DNA of 64,000 nucleotides from Viscum album. Lineage: Eukaryota; Streptophyta; Magnoliopsida; Santalales; Viscaceae. Shown one piece after another: positions 29,738 through 40,150 of this stretch. The first letter of the stretch is position 1. Every line of letters begins with the position of its first letter. The position numbers and the translations under genes are program-made. The notes under the pieces were generated by a model that was given only the letters and a program-made list of their open reading frames with translations, made no database searches and was not told the DNA's origin. The stretch spans positions 1,756,122,772 through 1,756,186,771 of the forward strand of contig OY728165.1 of NCBI GenBank assembly GCA_963277665.1. The letters are read 5' to 3'.

Positions 29738-30620
29738 CCGATCTGTGAAACCGATCTGTGAAACTGATCTGTGAAACTGATCTGTCACACCGATCTGTGA
29801 AACTGATCTGTGAAACTGATCTGTCACACCGATCTGTGAAACCGATCTGTGAAACTGATCTGTCACACCGATCTGTGAAACCGATCTGTGAAACCGATCT
29901 GTGAAACGGATCTGTGAAACTGATCTGTCACACCGATCTGTGAAACTGATCTGTGAAACTGATCTGTCACACCGATCTGTGAAACCGATCTGTGAAACTG
30001 ATCTATCACACCGATCTGTGAAACTGATCTGTGAAACTGATCTGTCACACCGATCTGTGAAACCGATCTGTGAAACTGATCTGTCACACCGATCTGTGAA
30101 ACCGATCTGTGAAACCGATCTGTGAAACTGATCTGTGAAACTGATCTGTCACACCGATCTGTGAAACGATCTGTGAAACTGATATGTCACTCCGATCTGT
30201 GAAACTGATCTGTCACACCGATATGTGAAACTGATATGTGAAACCGATCTGTCACACCGATCTGTGAAACTGATCTGTGAAACTGATCTGTCACACCGAT
30301 CTGTGAAACTGATCTGTCACACTGATATGTGAAACCGGTCTGTGAACCCGATCTGTCACACCGATCTGTGAAACTGATCTGTGAAACCGATCTGTCACAC
30401 CGATCTGTGAAACTGATATGTGAAACTGATCTGTCACACCGATCTGTGAAACTGATCTGTGAAACTGATCTATCACACCGATCTGTGAAACTGATCTGTG
30501 AAACCGATCTGTCACACCGATCTGTGAAACTAATCTGTGAAACTGATCTGTCACACCGATCTGTGAAACTGATCTGTGAAACTGATCTGTCACACCGATC
30601 TGTGAAACTGATATGTTACT
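29738..30620. repeat. 13-bp tandem array, 3' LTR copy of element 2 (~68 units)
   Basis: The unit is CTGATCTGTGAAA with variants beginning CC and ending CACA. Units alternate roughly in a three-unit higher-order pattern. The length, 883 bp, is 68 units less one base, explained by a single deleted base near 30163. There are no spacers between units. Because 13 is not a multiple of 3 and the unit has no stop in any phase, long frames stay open on both strands (for example 29863-30087, 30291-30725 on minus and 30329-30628 on plus). Confidence 0.95.
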
Positions 30621-30726
30621 GTTCATAAAACTAGAAACACTGTTCACAGAACTGGAAAATTGGCAAAGTGTTGGGGATAAGTCCCCTTGGCCTCTCGGAA
30701 CACCTCCAACACCAAAATTCCACAAA

Positions 30727-30757
30727 GTAATGGACCGGAGAGGTCCGAGCCATTACA
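30727..30757. repeat. Terminal hairpin at the LTR edge of element 2
   Basis: GTAATGG (30727-30733) and CCATTAC (30750-30756) form inverted arms. Nested inside, GGACC (30732-30736) pairs with GGTCC (30742-30746). The structure sits in the last 31 bases of the LTR. The 5' LTR copy (39951-39981) keeps both pairings. Confidence 0.75.
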
Positions 30758-31021
30758 TTAGATACCTCTCAAAACATTCTCGTCCTCGAGAATTAAAAAC
30801 CAACCCAGAAGAAAAGAGGGGTCCAAACAACCACCCCATAAGATACCTCTCAGGGGAAAACCACCATGAGTTGTTCGAAATCTGGAACAAAACCACGAAA
30901 TCCTGGAGTATGGGAACAATCAATCCATACCCAAACAATTCAAACATAACATCACATCAAAGGTACATAAATAAAACATGAATGATCTAACAAGAGAGGA
31001 AACATCATTACATGAAAGGCG
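30758..31021 (-). other. Element 2 spacer between gag-pol stop and 3' LTR, polypurine region
   Basis: Read on the minus strand, this segment carries GAGGACGAGAATGTTTTGAG and then GAGAGGTATCTAA next to the LTR start. The purine run is short and imperfect compared with element 1. The motif AGATACCTCTC occurs twice, at 30760-30770 and 30841-30851. No gene is seen; small open frames here are chance. Confidence 0.6.
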
Positions 31022-34000
31022 TTAAGCATTAAACAACTCTGGGTACTGAGCACGTTTCTGTGACTCATGCTCCCAGGTACTCTCCTCCATGCCACCGTGT
31101 CACCAAAAGACACGAACTAAGGGGATAGAACGCCCACGCAACACCTTCTCCTTGTGGTCTTGGATCTCCACAGGTCGCTCCTCGAAGGTTGCATCATCAT
31201 CAATATCGATCTCTCCCCAATAGATAACATGAGATTCATCATGAAGATAACGACGGAGCTGTGATACATGGAAAACATCATGTATCCGACTCATCTGAGG
31301 GGGAAGTGCTACTCGATATGCCACAGCTCCAACACGAGCTAACACCTCGAAAGGCCCAACAAAACGGGGAGAAAGCTTACTTCCGCGACCAAACCTTCGC
31401 TGCCCACGACGGAGAGTCACCTTCAGAAACACATGATCCCCAACATTAAACTCTAACGGTCTCCTTCTTTGATCAGCATATGATTTCTGACGATCTTGTG
31501 CTATCTTCATCCTCTCACGAATCACCTGATCCATCTCTGTAGTATTCTGCACTAGTTCTGGTCCGAGAATTGCTGACTCTCCGACCCCAGTCCAGCACAA
31601 CAGAGAACGGCATGACCGGCCATATAAGGCTTCAAACGGCGCCATACCGATGGTAGAGTGAAAACTATTATTGTAAGTGAACTCTACCAAAGGTAAGTGC
31701 TTTTTCCATGAACCTCCAAAATCAAGAACACAAGAGCGCAACATGTCTTCAATAGTCTGGATGGTTCGCTCTGTCTGACCATCAGTTTGAGGATGAAAAG
31801 CAGTGCTAAGGCACAGTTGAGAGCCAAAAGCATGATGGAGACCTCTCCACACCCTAGAGGTAAAACGAGGATCTCGATCAGAAATGATCGTCTTAGGAAC
31901 TCCATGAAGCCTCACCACCTCCTCTAGATAATGCCTCGAGAAAACCTCCACTGAGCTCGACTCCTTGATTGCTATGAAGTGGGCCGATTTAGTTAAACAA
32001 TCCACTACCACCCATATAGCATCATGTCCTCCCGGAGCTCGAGGTAAACCTGTAACAAAGTCCATTGAGATGTCCTCCCACTTCCACTGAGGAATCTCTA
32101 TGTGTTGGAGAAGACCACCAGGAACACGGTGTTCGGACTTCACCTTCTGGCAGACTAAACATCGAGACACACACTCTGCAACCATACGTTTCAGCCCAGG
32201 CCACCAGAACTGACTACTTAAGGATCGGTACATCTTCGTCACACCAGGATGTACTGCCAAGGGTGAACTATGGAACTCTCGGAGAACCGTCTCGCGCATT
32301 GCCAAGGGAACAAAAAGCCTTCCATGATACAACACTCGGTGTTGTTCATCCTCCGACCAACCATCAAGGGCCTCCCCACAAAAAACTCTATCTCTCCAAA
32401 CTTCCACCTCTAAATCACCCAACTGAGACTCTTCCACCATCTGCATCAGGGATGACTGCACCGTCATCTGGAAAAGACAACCTCTTCCCCCAACTTCTCC
32501 CATATCAAGATGCAAAGATGATAGCTCTTCCATCACTCTCCAGGAATCACCAGATTCACACACAACGTCATTACGCGACTTTTGGCTTAGTGAATCAGCT
32601 ACAACGTTCCCTTTTCCAGGTGTATATGATATTTCAAAGTCGTATTCCTGCAATAACTCCATCCACCGACGCTGCCTCAAGTTCAAGTCACGTTGGGAGA
32701 AAACATACCTCAAACTCTTATGATCGGTGAAAACCACAAAGTGCTCACCAATGAGGTAATGTCTCCACAACTTCAGAGAAAACACCACAGCTACCAACTC
32801 AAGATCATGGGTGGCATAGTTGCGTTCATGGGGATGCAAATTCCGGGACCCATAAGAAACAACGGACCTCTGCTGCATGAGAAAACAGCCTAGCCCCAGA
32901 TGTAAAGCATCACAGAAAACATCAAACTAGACTCCCTCCGCTGGAAGACAAAGGACTGGAGCACTTACCAACTTCTCCTTTACATACTCGAAAGCTGTCT
33001 GACATTGATCAGTCCATATGAACACTTGATCCTTCCTGGTCAAAGCTGTCAGAGGAGTCGCAACTCGGGATAAATTAGCCACAAACCTCCTATAATAGCC
33101 TGCGAGACCAAGGAAACATCGCACCTCTGACACGATCTTGGGGGCTGGCCAAGACACCACTGCTTCTATCTTCGAAGGATCCACAACTACTCCCTATTGG
33201 GACACAACATGTCCCAAGAAACGAACTTCTCGAGCCCAGAACTCACACTTGGACAACTTCCCAAACAACCGATGTTGGCGAAGAACACCCAAAACGGCTC
33301 GTAGATGCTCTACATGCTCCTCTTCAGATGTGGAGTATACAACGATGTCGTCGATGAAAACCACAAAAAACTTGTCCAGGAATTCACGGAACACATCATT
33401 CATCAACCCCATGAAAACAGATGGAGCATTTGTCATGCCGAATGGCAATACAACAAACTCATAATGCCCATGACGACAACGGAAAGCAGTCTTCGGGATA
33501 TCCTCATCCTTTACACGCATCTGATGATATCCTGACCGCAAGTCGATCTTTGAAAACCAACATGCACCCTTCAGTTGATCGAATAGATCATCAATCCATG
33601 GGAGAGGATAGCGGTTCTTTATTGTCACTTTGTTTAAGCGACGATAATCGACGCACAACCGGAAACTGCCATCAGCCTTTTTCACAAACAAAACTGGTGC
33701 ACCCCAAGGTGACACACTTGGCCGAACAAAACCACACTGCAACAGACCATCGAGCTGAATACGTAGCTCTCGTAACTCATAACGGGCCATCCTATACGGA
33801 GACATAGAGATAGGAGACGCTCCTAGCTGTAGCTCGATCCCAAACTCGATCTCTCGTCGAGGGGGTAAGGATAAAACCTCTTCTAGAAAGACATCAGGGT
33901 ACTCTTCTACGACCCTAGGAAATGCCAGTTGTTGAACCTCTGAAGAACTCAGCATCATCCCAGCCATCATGGACGATAAGGATGAAACTCGTCTATGACT

Positions 34001-35494
34001 CATCCGAGGATCTCTTTCACAAACAAACACCACTTTCTCTCCATCTTCATCAAAGAAAACGACCTTCTTCCTGTAGCAATCCACAATAGCCTGCACCGAA
34101 TACAACCAATCCATGCCGAGGATGACATCATATGGTTGTATTCGTAAACATAGGAAATCTCCCCAAGAGCGGTGCTGCCCCAACACTAGCTCACAGTCTC
34201 TACATACTTCAAACAAGCTATCCTGACCTCCAACTGGCGTAGTCAAGGCCAAGGGCATTGGAAGCCTCTCTACCTCAAGTCCCAAAGCGTGGAAAAGGGT
34301 AGGGGATATAAAGGAGTGTGTCACTCCTGAATCAAACAAGGCATACAACAAGGTAGAAAACAAGCAAAGGGTACCTCGGACGACGTCTGGCTCACCTGGG
34401 GCTGGCAACGCTAGAGCATGAAGCTAACCACGACCACCTCCACGGCCTCTCTGACCCTGATGACGACCACCACCACTGCTGCGCTCTGCTCTCTGAGGAC
34501 GGGGATCGTCATGGGGCTGTCCTCTGCCTGCTCTATCTACCCTCTGGTGATCTAAAGCTATTTCCACCTGCTGCTGCTGCCTCAGTTGGAACTGCCTCAA
34601 CGGAGGAACCTGGAGTGGAGCGCCTGGTGCACAATGACTGCTCTGAAAAGTTGGGCACTCCCGCTGCTAATGACCACGTCCACCACAAGAAAAACAAGCG
34701 CCTGATCCCTTTTCATAGGCCTGAGAGTTGTTGCCTCTGGAGAAACGAGATGGAAAGGGCTGGGACCTACCCCCAGGTGAACGAAAACTCTTCTGCCCTG
34801 AAAACCGGGAACCCCGGACCACAGCTCTGCTTTGTGAGGAATCATGACGATTCCCCTCTCGTGATGATCCGGTCCTTTCCAAAGTCATATCAACAACCTC
34901 TGCCCTCGCCAGCACCTCTAGATATGTCTTCAGCATAAATGGGGTGACCTTGCGCTGGATCTCTGGATGCAAAGCCTCCTCGAAATGCCTCGCCCTGGCC
35001 TCATCATCTGGTAACAGGTCTGAAGCATATCATAAAAGGTTCCTGAAACGGATTCCAAACTCTCGAACACTGGAGCTCCCCTGTCGAAGGGTAAGAAGCT
35101 CCTGGCGACTGGATGCCTTCGCAGTCGAAGAAAGAAACTCGACTCTAAACCTGTCTCGAAACTCCTCCCATGAGATTGCTGACTCCTCACGATCCCCAAG
35201 GAACAAGAACCACCACTGTCTCGCTACTCCAAACAACATCATCACAACCAAGGAAACCCAATGTTCCTTCCGAGCACGAATCGAACTGAAGCCTATCTCG
35301 ACCTCCTCCAACCAGTCTTCTGTGACTGCATCTGAAACAGAGCCCTCGTACTTCTGTAGACTCTGGCGCTGAAACTCTCGGAGTGTCTTCCACCAAGTGT
35401 CATCATCGCCAACCTCTACCCGGCGGCGATCTGCTGGAACAGCCTGCTGGGCACCTTCGGCGCAAACCTGACGAGGACGTCGACCTGGAGCCAT
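31022..35494 (-). pseudogene. gag-pol: Element 2 gag-pol, one continuous frame with six in-frame stops
   Basis: The minus-strand ATG at 35494 (MAPGRRPRQ) opens a frame of 1,490 codons ending TAA at 31022-31024 with no frameshift. It holds a gag core; a CCHC knuckle (C267, C270, H275, C280); protease LFDSG (Asp388); and RT FIDD at about 713-716. RNase H follows (FDVFCDA, Asp862; TDHKSLRYVF). Integrase has an HHCC finger (VHPG, CLVCQK), MDFVTGLPR, IISDRDPRF and GQTERTIQ. A tail with MEESTWEH and YPELFNA closes it. Stops are at codons 155 (TGA), 276, 357, 767, 856 (all TAG) and 1465 (TGA). Catalytic residues I could check are present. The stop at 276 falls inside the knuckle. The single fused frame and C-terminal tail fit the Tekay-like chromovirus group; that lineage name is inference. 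Confidence 0.95.
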
Positions 35495-35866
35495 ACCTGT
35501 AAAATAACAACTGTTAGAGCTCCTAAGCCAGGAATATGGAAGACTCAACATCAATTAATTAATTATTTTGTTTTATTAATTTTAGGTTACCTATCCCAAG
35601 TTCTTCCCATTCAAACACAGGCGCAAAGAATAATGATGCATGATCCTTTCCTAGGTCTCTACCCTGCAACCAGTATCACTTTGTTTAGTAGCCATCGTAA
35701 ACTTAAAGGTCCGTGCAACAGATCATAGGGGGCCCTGAACGCCTATGTCTCTGCCGGTATCTAGTGTTTTCCCCACTTTCTAAACATGAATGGCACCATT
35801 TCCCTACCATCCCATGCATCCTCACCTGTTCCTAACTCCAAACTCCATCCTATCCCTCAACCAGAC
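35495..35866 (-). other. Element 2 leader between primer site and gag
   Basis: About 370 bp of untranslated leader. The gag reading frame stays open upstream of the chosen ATG to 35554, but the MAPGRR start is preferred because it begins the conserved basic gag N-terminus. No other feature is visible. Confidence 0.6.
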
Positions 35867-35877
35867 CTCTGATACCA
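35867..35877 (-). promoter_or_regulatory. Element 2 primer-binding site (initiator Met tRNA type)
   Basis: The minus strand reads TGGTATCAGAG, three bases downstream of the 5' LTR end. It matches the standard plant Met-tRNA primer site and is undamaged. Confidence 0.92.
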
Positions 35878-35880
35878 CTC

Positions 35881-38800
35881 TGTCACGACCCCCTCCCCAC
35901 AAAGTGTACCCTTCCTGGGCCGACAATGTGAGAAGGGAGATAATGACCCCCGAGTCCCGCCTCCAGTAGGCCCCGGGTTGGCGACTAGAAACGAGGGTAT
36001 AATAAACATACAAATGGGAGGCATTACCCTCTAAGAGAACACATGCAGAAGAGAGAGATAGAATAGACTCCAATCAACTCCAACTTAGAACTGAAATGTA
36101 AAAGGAAATCAAGTACATATATGAAATGTCATGCAAAGTACTACAACTGAAAGGGGAAACTAAAAGTACCCAAAAGAAAGAAAAATGGCAGTGACCACAA
36201 GCCCGAACAGCTCCTCCTCCAACCACAAGCAAGTAGTAACCCGCTTGATCTCCAACCTTCTCCAAGTGACCTGAAAAATAGTTTATATATACATAGGGTG
36301 AGTATAACATTATACTCAGTAAGATCCTCCCCAAGACTCTCGTGCAAAAGTAAAGAAAGCATGCTAAATCACAGTGAACAACAAGTGAAACTAACTCGTT
36401 ATCTAAACAGGTATACTATGTTCCCAACCTCATCATGGATACTCTCACCAAGTAACGCATACAAGAATATAGCATATAGTAAAGAATATCAAGGGTACCC
36501 CGCTACTACTTTCCCACTGGTTTGCCGCTTTGCCCCAACGACATACGTCCTGTGCATCTCTCTCCAAAGGCTTGCCCGCAGACACCTGGGCTAAGCTCCA
36601 CAATCTGCACCTCGTGCACCACAAAGGCTTTCCCGCAGACACCTGGGCGAAGCACCACATCGTCCTCACAACCAAAGTAACTAGGTAGTTTCCGAGAGCC
36701 ACCACAGCTCGTATAATGTGTATCATACATCAGGTATAATACCTCAAGCCATTACAGCCCATACTCCGAGTAAGGATCCTCAAGCCATTATAGCCTATAC
36801 ACGTTACACCTATAGTAGTCCATAGGATACTATATCCAGAATATATGTGTGGGAAATAACCACAAGCCATCACAGCCCTCTACACACATATATGGGTAAA
36901 ACTAACCACTGTGCCTACCAGCACAAAGATCTACCAAGAGAAGAGAGCGGGGCCAAAGTGGGTAGTCAGCCATTCAACCTCCCATCAGAATGTTGCGGAA
37001 AACACCCCCCCCCCCCCAGGGCTCAGAATCCCCGGGGTGTCAGTTGCCCTTATCGACAGGGTGGAGTAGCATATAAAAAGAGAAAAAGTACAGAATATAT
37101 AAGTAACTCACATCCACACTATGGGCATTACCTAGTCTTATATACAACTGCAGCTAATGTCTCTCAGACTCCAGGCTGCTACTTCTAAGACTAGGTATCC
37201 TATAAGAACACAAACAATGAAGAGCTTTTTTAGATTACTCCATTCTCATTTATCAGTTCCACTGTACATTAATTAATTCTTTAAACATTAATTAAGAATG
37301 AACAATTCCACATTAAACTGAAATGGCATCACTTTCAAAAACAACTGCTCCTTTTTAAGATTCACATCACCTTTAAATTCCAGCTTCTCCATCCCCATGG
37401 ATTTTCACCATTTAATCAAACATTCCTTACAGAATTACTTTTCCACATTCCCAGGCATTCTAGAAAAACATCCTATGCTTCTAAACACAAAGGAGGGTCA
37501 ATACGGTGAGTAGATATACTACCCGTCGAGTCTTTGCCGCCTATAGAAAGAGCATAGACCCATCCTCCATCGAGAGGATAAACACGGAAAGCACGTGTCA
37601 TAAGCCACGTGTCTTCGCCTCCTTCAAAAAGAGGGTAAGTAAGACCAGCTGCCTTGAGCAGTGGGGAAAAGTAAAGTAGATAAACAACCAAACCAAACCA
37701 CCAACATCAAACCATCACATTCATCTCATACCATCACCCATGGTGTCCTCCCCGACACCCATATGCATAAAACGATGCATCTCGCCACACTAGGCGTCAT
37801 CCGCTGCCAGAACCACAAGTCTCCATGCCTCCACATATCACAACAGCCATCCAGGATCACATCACAGCACAAGCAGCAGGAAAACAAACATCACAAAATG
37901 GGCTCTCGGCCCTTTAACAAACAAGAGAGTAACTCAGAACCCTTTTAGAAATTCCCACATAATCTGTTCTCTAATACATATTGAATTAACAGATTTGTTA
38001 TTTGTAGGTTCCAATCATGGATACCTAATCAGTAAGCTATCACAATTAAATAACCATGCTTACTTCCATAATTTGGTTATCCTCAAATTAGAACAACTAC
38101 AACAATGACAATAACCAGATTAGTTTACATGCCTCTTTATATTTAGCCAATTAATTAACAAGTAATTCCGGATTTACGTTCATTATCAATTTCTATCATG
38201 AACAAACAACGAATCAAAGAAACATAGATATCACTATATCTAGGAAAACATGATGCAAACCGTTATCACGGTATAAAGCAACAACATGCGATCAACCAAT
38301 TATTTTAATCCGGTTCAGGTATTTAATTAGGTCAATTTCATTGTGATCCAAAGGAATAAATCATGCTAATTCTACGATTGCACATACACAATTAGAGAAG
38401 CCATGAATCCCCTACCTCAAACAGTTCCTCATGTTCTTTATCCACACAACAGGTCACGATCCTCCCCTCGCGACAACTGCATCCACCGGAGGATGCTGTG
38501 GTACGACAGTACGAACCAACCCCATGAAAACCCATTAGAATCTTGGAGAATACATGGTATAATTATTGAAAGGAGGATAGGAGAAGATGAACCTCAAAGA
38601 ACGACGATATACCTTATATCGAAGATTGATCGACAGGGCTCGGTTGTATCCAAAAAAGAGAAAAACCAATCCTAGGAGTAAAGATAGATTGAGAAACTCC
38701 TACGGAAAGGATTGAAAGGTTCTAGTGCCTCTTAACCGAGAACAAAGAGAAAGAACAGGGGAGAATGATATCTCGTCCCTTTTTAAGATTAAATGGGGCG

Positions 38801-39981
38801 ACAGTTTAAGATCCGGTTAATTCTCCATTAAAAACGGATCGCATTAACCCACGCGGTTTGACCAAGTAAAACATTCCAAGACTTAGGAATAATTAATAAA
38901 GGATTTATGGAATTTGAATCGGCCTTAAGAGCCCTTAAAATAAGGCTTTAAATGTATTTTACGTCAAAAGAAACGTCAAAAAGGGGAAAACTGTAGGAGT
39001 CTGGAAACACTGTTCACCCACCGTTACTGTACATGAAACCGATCTGTGAAACCGATCTGTGAAACTGATCTGTGAAACTGATCTGTCACGCCGATCTGTG
39101 AAACTGATCTGTCACAACGATCTGTGAAACCGATCTCTGAAACTGATCTGTCACACCGATCTGTGAAACCGATCTGTGAAACTGATTTGTCACACCGATC
39201 TGTGAAACCGATATGTGAAACCGATCTGTGAAACTGATCTGTGAAACTGATCTGTCACACCGATCTGTGAAACTGATCTGTGAAACTGATATGTCACACC
39301 GATCTGTGAAACCGATCTGTGAAGCTGATCTGTCACACCGATCTGTGAAACCGATATGTGAAACTGATCTGTAAAACTGATCTATCACACCGATCTGTGA
39401 AACCGATATGTGAAACTGATCTGTCACACCGATCTGTGAAACCGATCTGTGAAACCAATCTGTGAAACTGATCTATGAAACTGATCTGTCACACCGATAT
39501 GTGAAACCGATCTGTGAAACTGATCTGTCACACCAATCTGTGAAACCGATCTGTGAAACTGATCTGTCACACCGATATGTGAAACTGATCTGTGAAACCG
39601 ATCTGTCACACAGATCTGTGAAACTGATCTGTCACACCGATCTGTGAAACGGATCTGTGAAACTGATCTGTCACACCGATCTGTGAAACAGGTCTGTGAA
39701 CCTGATCTGTCACACCGATCTGTGAAACTGATCTGTGAAACTTATCTGTCACACCGATCTGTGAAACTGATCTGTCACACCGATCTGTGAAACTGATCTG
39801 TCACACCGATCTGTGAAACGGATCTGTGAAACTGATCTGTTACTGTTCATAAAACTGGAAACACTGTTCACAGAACTGGAAAATTGGCAAAGTGTTGGGG
39901 ATAAGTCCCCTTGGCCTCCCGGAACACCTCCAACACCAAAATTCCACAAAGTAATGGACCAGAGAGGTCCGGGCCATTACA
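35881..39981 (-). repeat. Element 2 5' LTR
   Basis: It is 4,101 bp long with the same ends as 26587-30757. The roughly 70 bp length difference between the LTRs comes from the tandem array. A run of 13 C at 37006-37018 replaces a run of 6 C in the other copy. No gene lies inside. Confidence 0.96.
39039..39844. repeat. 13-bp tandem array, 5' LTR copy of element 2 (62 units)
   Basis: It is 806 bp, exactly 62 units of 13 bp, with the same unit variants as the array at 29738-30620. It begins after the same CATGAAA junction and ends in the same GTTACTGTTCATAAAAC junction, so the two arrays are allelic within the LTR pair. Confidence 0.95.
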
Positions 39982-40150
39982 AAATCATTTAGATATTCAT
40001 TTAGAAACATTAATTGAATTTTATGAATATAATTTTATTTAAAATAATATTTATATTTATTTTAAATTAGACAATCAACATTTATAAAAATATGTATGAC
40101 ATATGAATAAAACATTAAATTTTAATTTAATGATTAAATCATCCAATCGT
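39982..40150 (-). repeat. Element 0 right LTR, second piece
   Basis: AT-rich. Joined to 26586, it continues the alignment with 13965-14040 of the left LTR. It starts with the AAATC target duplication of element 2. The end is approximate. Confidence 0.42.

Larger units (their letters stand above)
26587..30757 (-). repeat. Element 2 3' LTR
   Basis: It begins TGTCACGACC and ends GCCATTACA in plus-strand reading. It holds a 13-bp tandem array (29738-30620), two copies of a 57-bp-spaced CTTGCCCGCAGACACC motif (27276 and 27333), and three copies of an AAGCCATTACAGCC-like motif (about 27454, 27490 and 27570). Open frames inside it, such as 27105-27578 on the minus strand, have no family resemblance and are not retained as genes. 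Confidence 0.96.
26587..39981 (-). mobile_element. Element 2: near-complete Ty3/gypsy (chromovirus-type) LTR retrotransposon
   Basis: It is 13,395 bp long with LTRs of 4,171 bp (26587-30757) and 4,101 bp (35881-39981). A perfect 5-bp target duplication AAATC lies at 26582-26586 and 39982-39986. On the minus strand it has a Met-tRNA primer site, a single gag-pol frame (35494-31022) and a short spacer to the 3' LTR. LTRs differ by a few percent outside the tandem array. Six in-frame stops prevent full-length Gag-Pol, so it is structurally intact but coding-defective. It lies inside the right LTR of element 0. Confidence 0.96.
1..40150 (-). mobile_element. Element 0: very old Ty3/gypsy LTR retrotransposon, interrupted by elements 1 and 2
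   Basis: I infer this outline from three things. A minus-strand gag/protease/RT/RNase H relic lies at 19565-22560. A primer-binding site lies at 23206-23218 next to an LTR edge at 23221. AT-rich sequence at 1-1197 plus 13661-~14190 aligns by eye with 23221-26586 plus 39982-~40150, as a left and right LTR would. The left LTR begins before the window. Element 1 sits in the left LTR and element 2 in the right. The right end near 40150 is approximate because I could not find the terminal CA. No integrase was recognised, and 14191-19564 is unexplained. Confidence 0.5.

Noticed and set aside
29738..30620. CRISPR-like array
   Set aside because: Units are directly adjacent with no unique spacers, and the host is a plant.
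29863..30725. Possible repeat protein encoded by the 13-bp array
   Set aside because: Open frames on both strands follow from a stop-free unit whose length is not a multiple of 3. No start context and no family support the idea.
32065..32730. 221-codon plus-strand frame
   Set aside because: It is the antisense shadow of the element 2 integrase and RNase H coding sequence.
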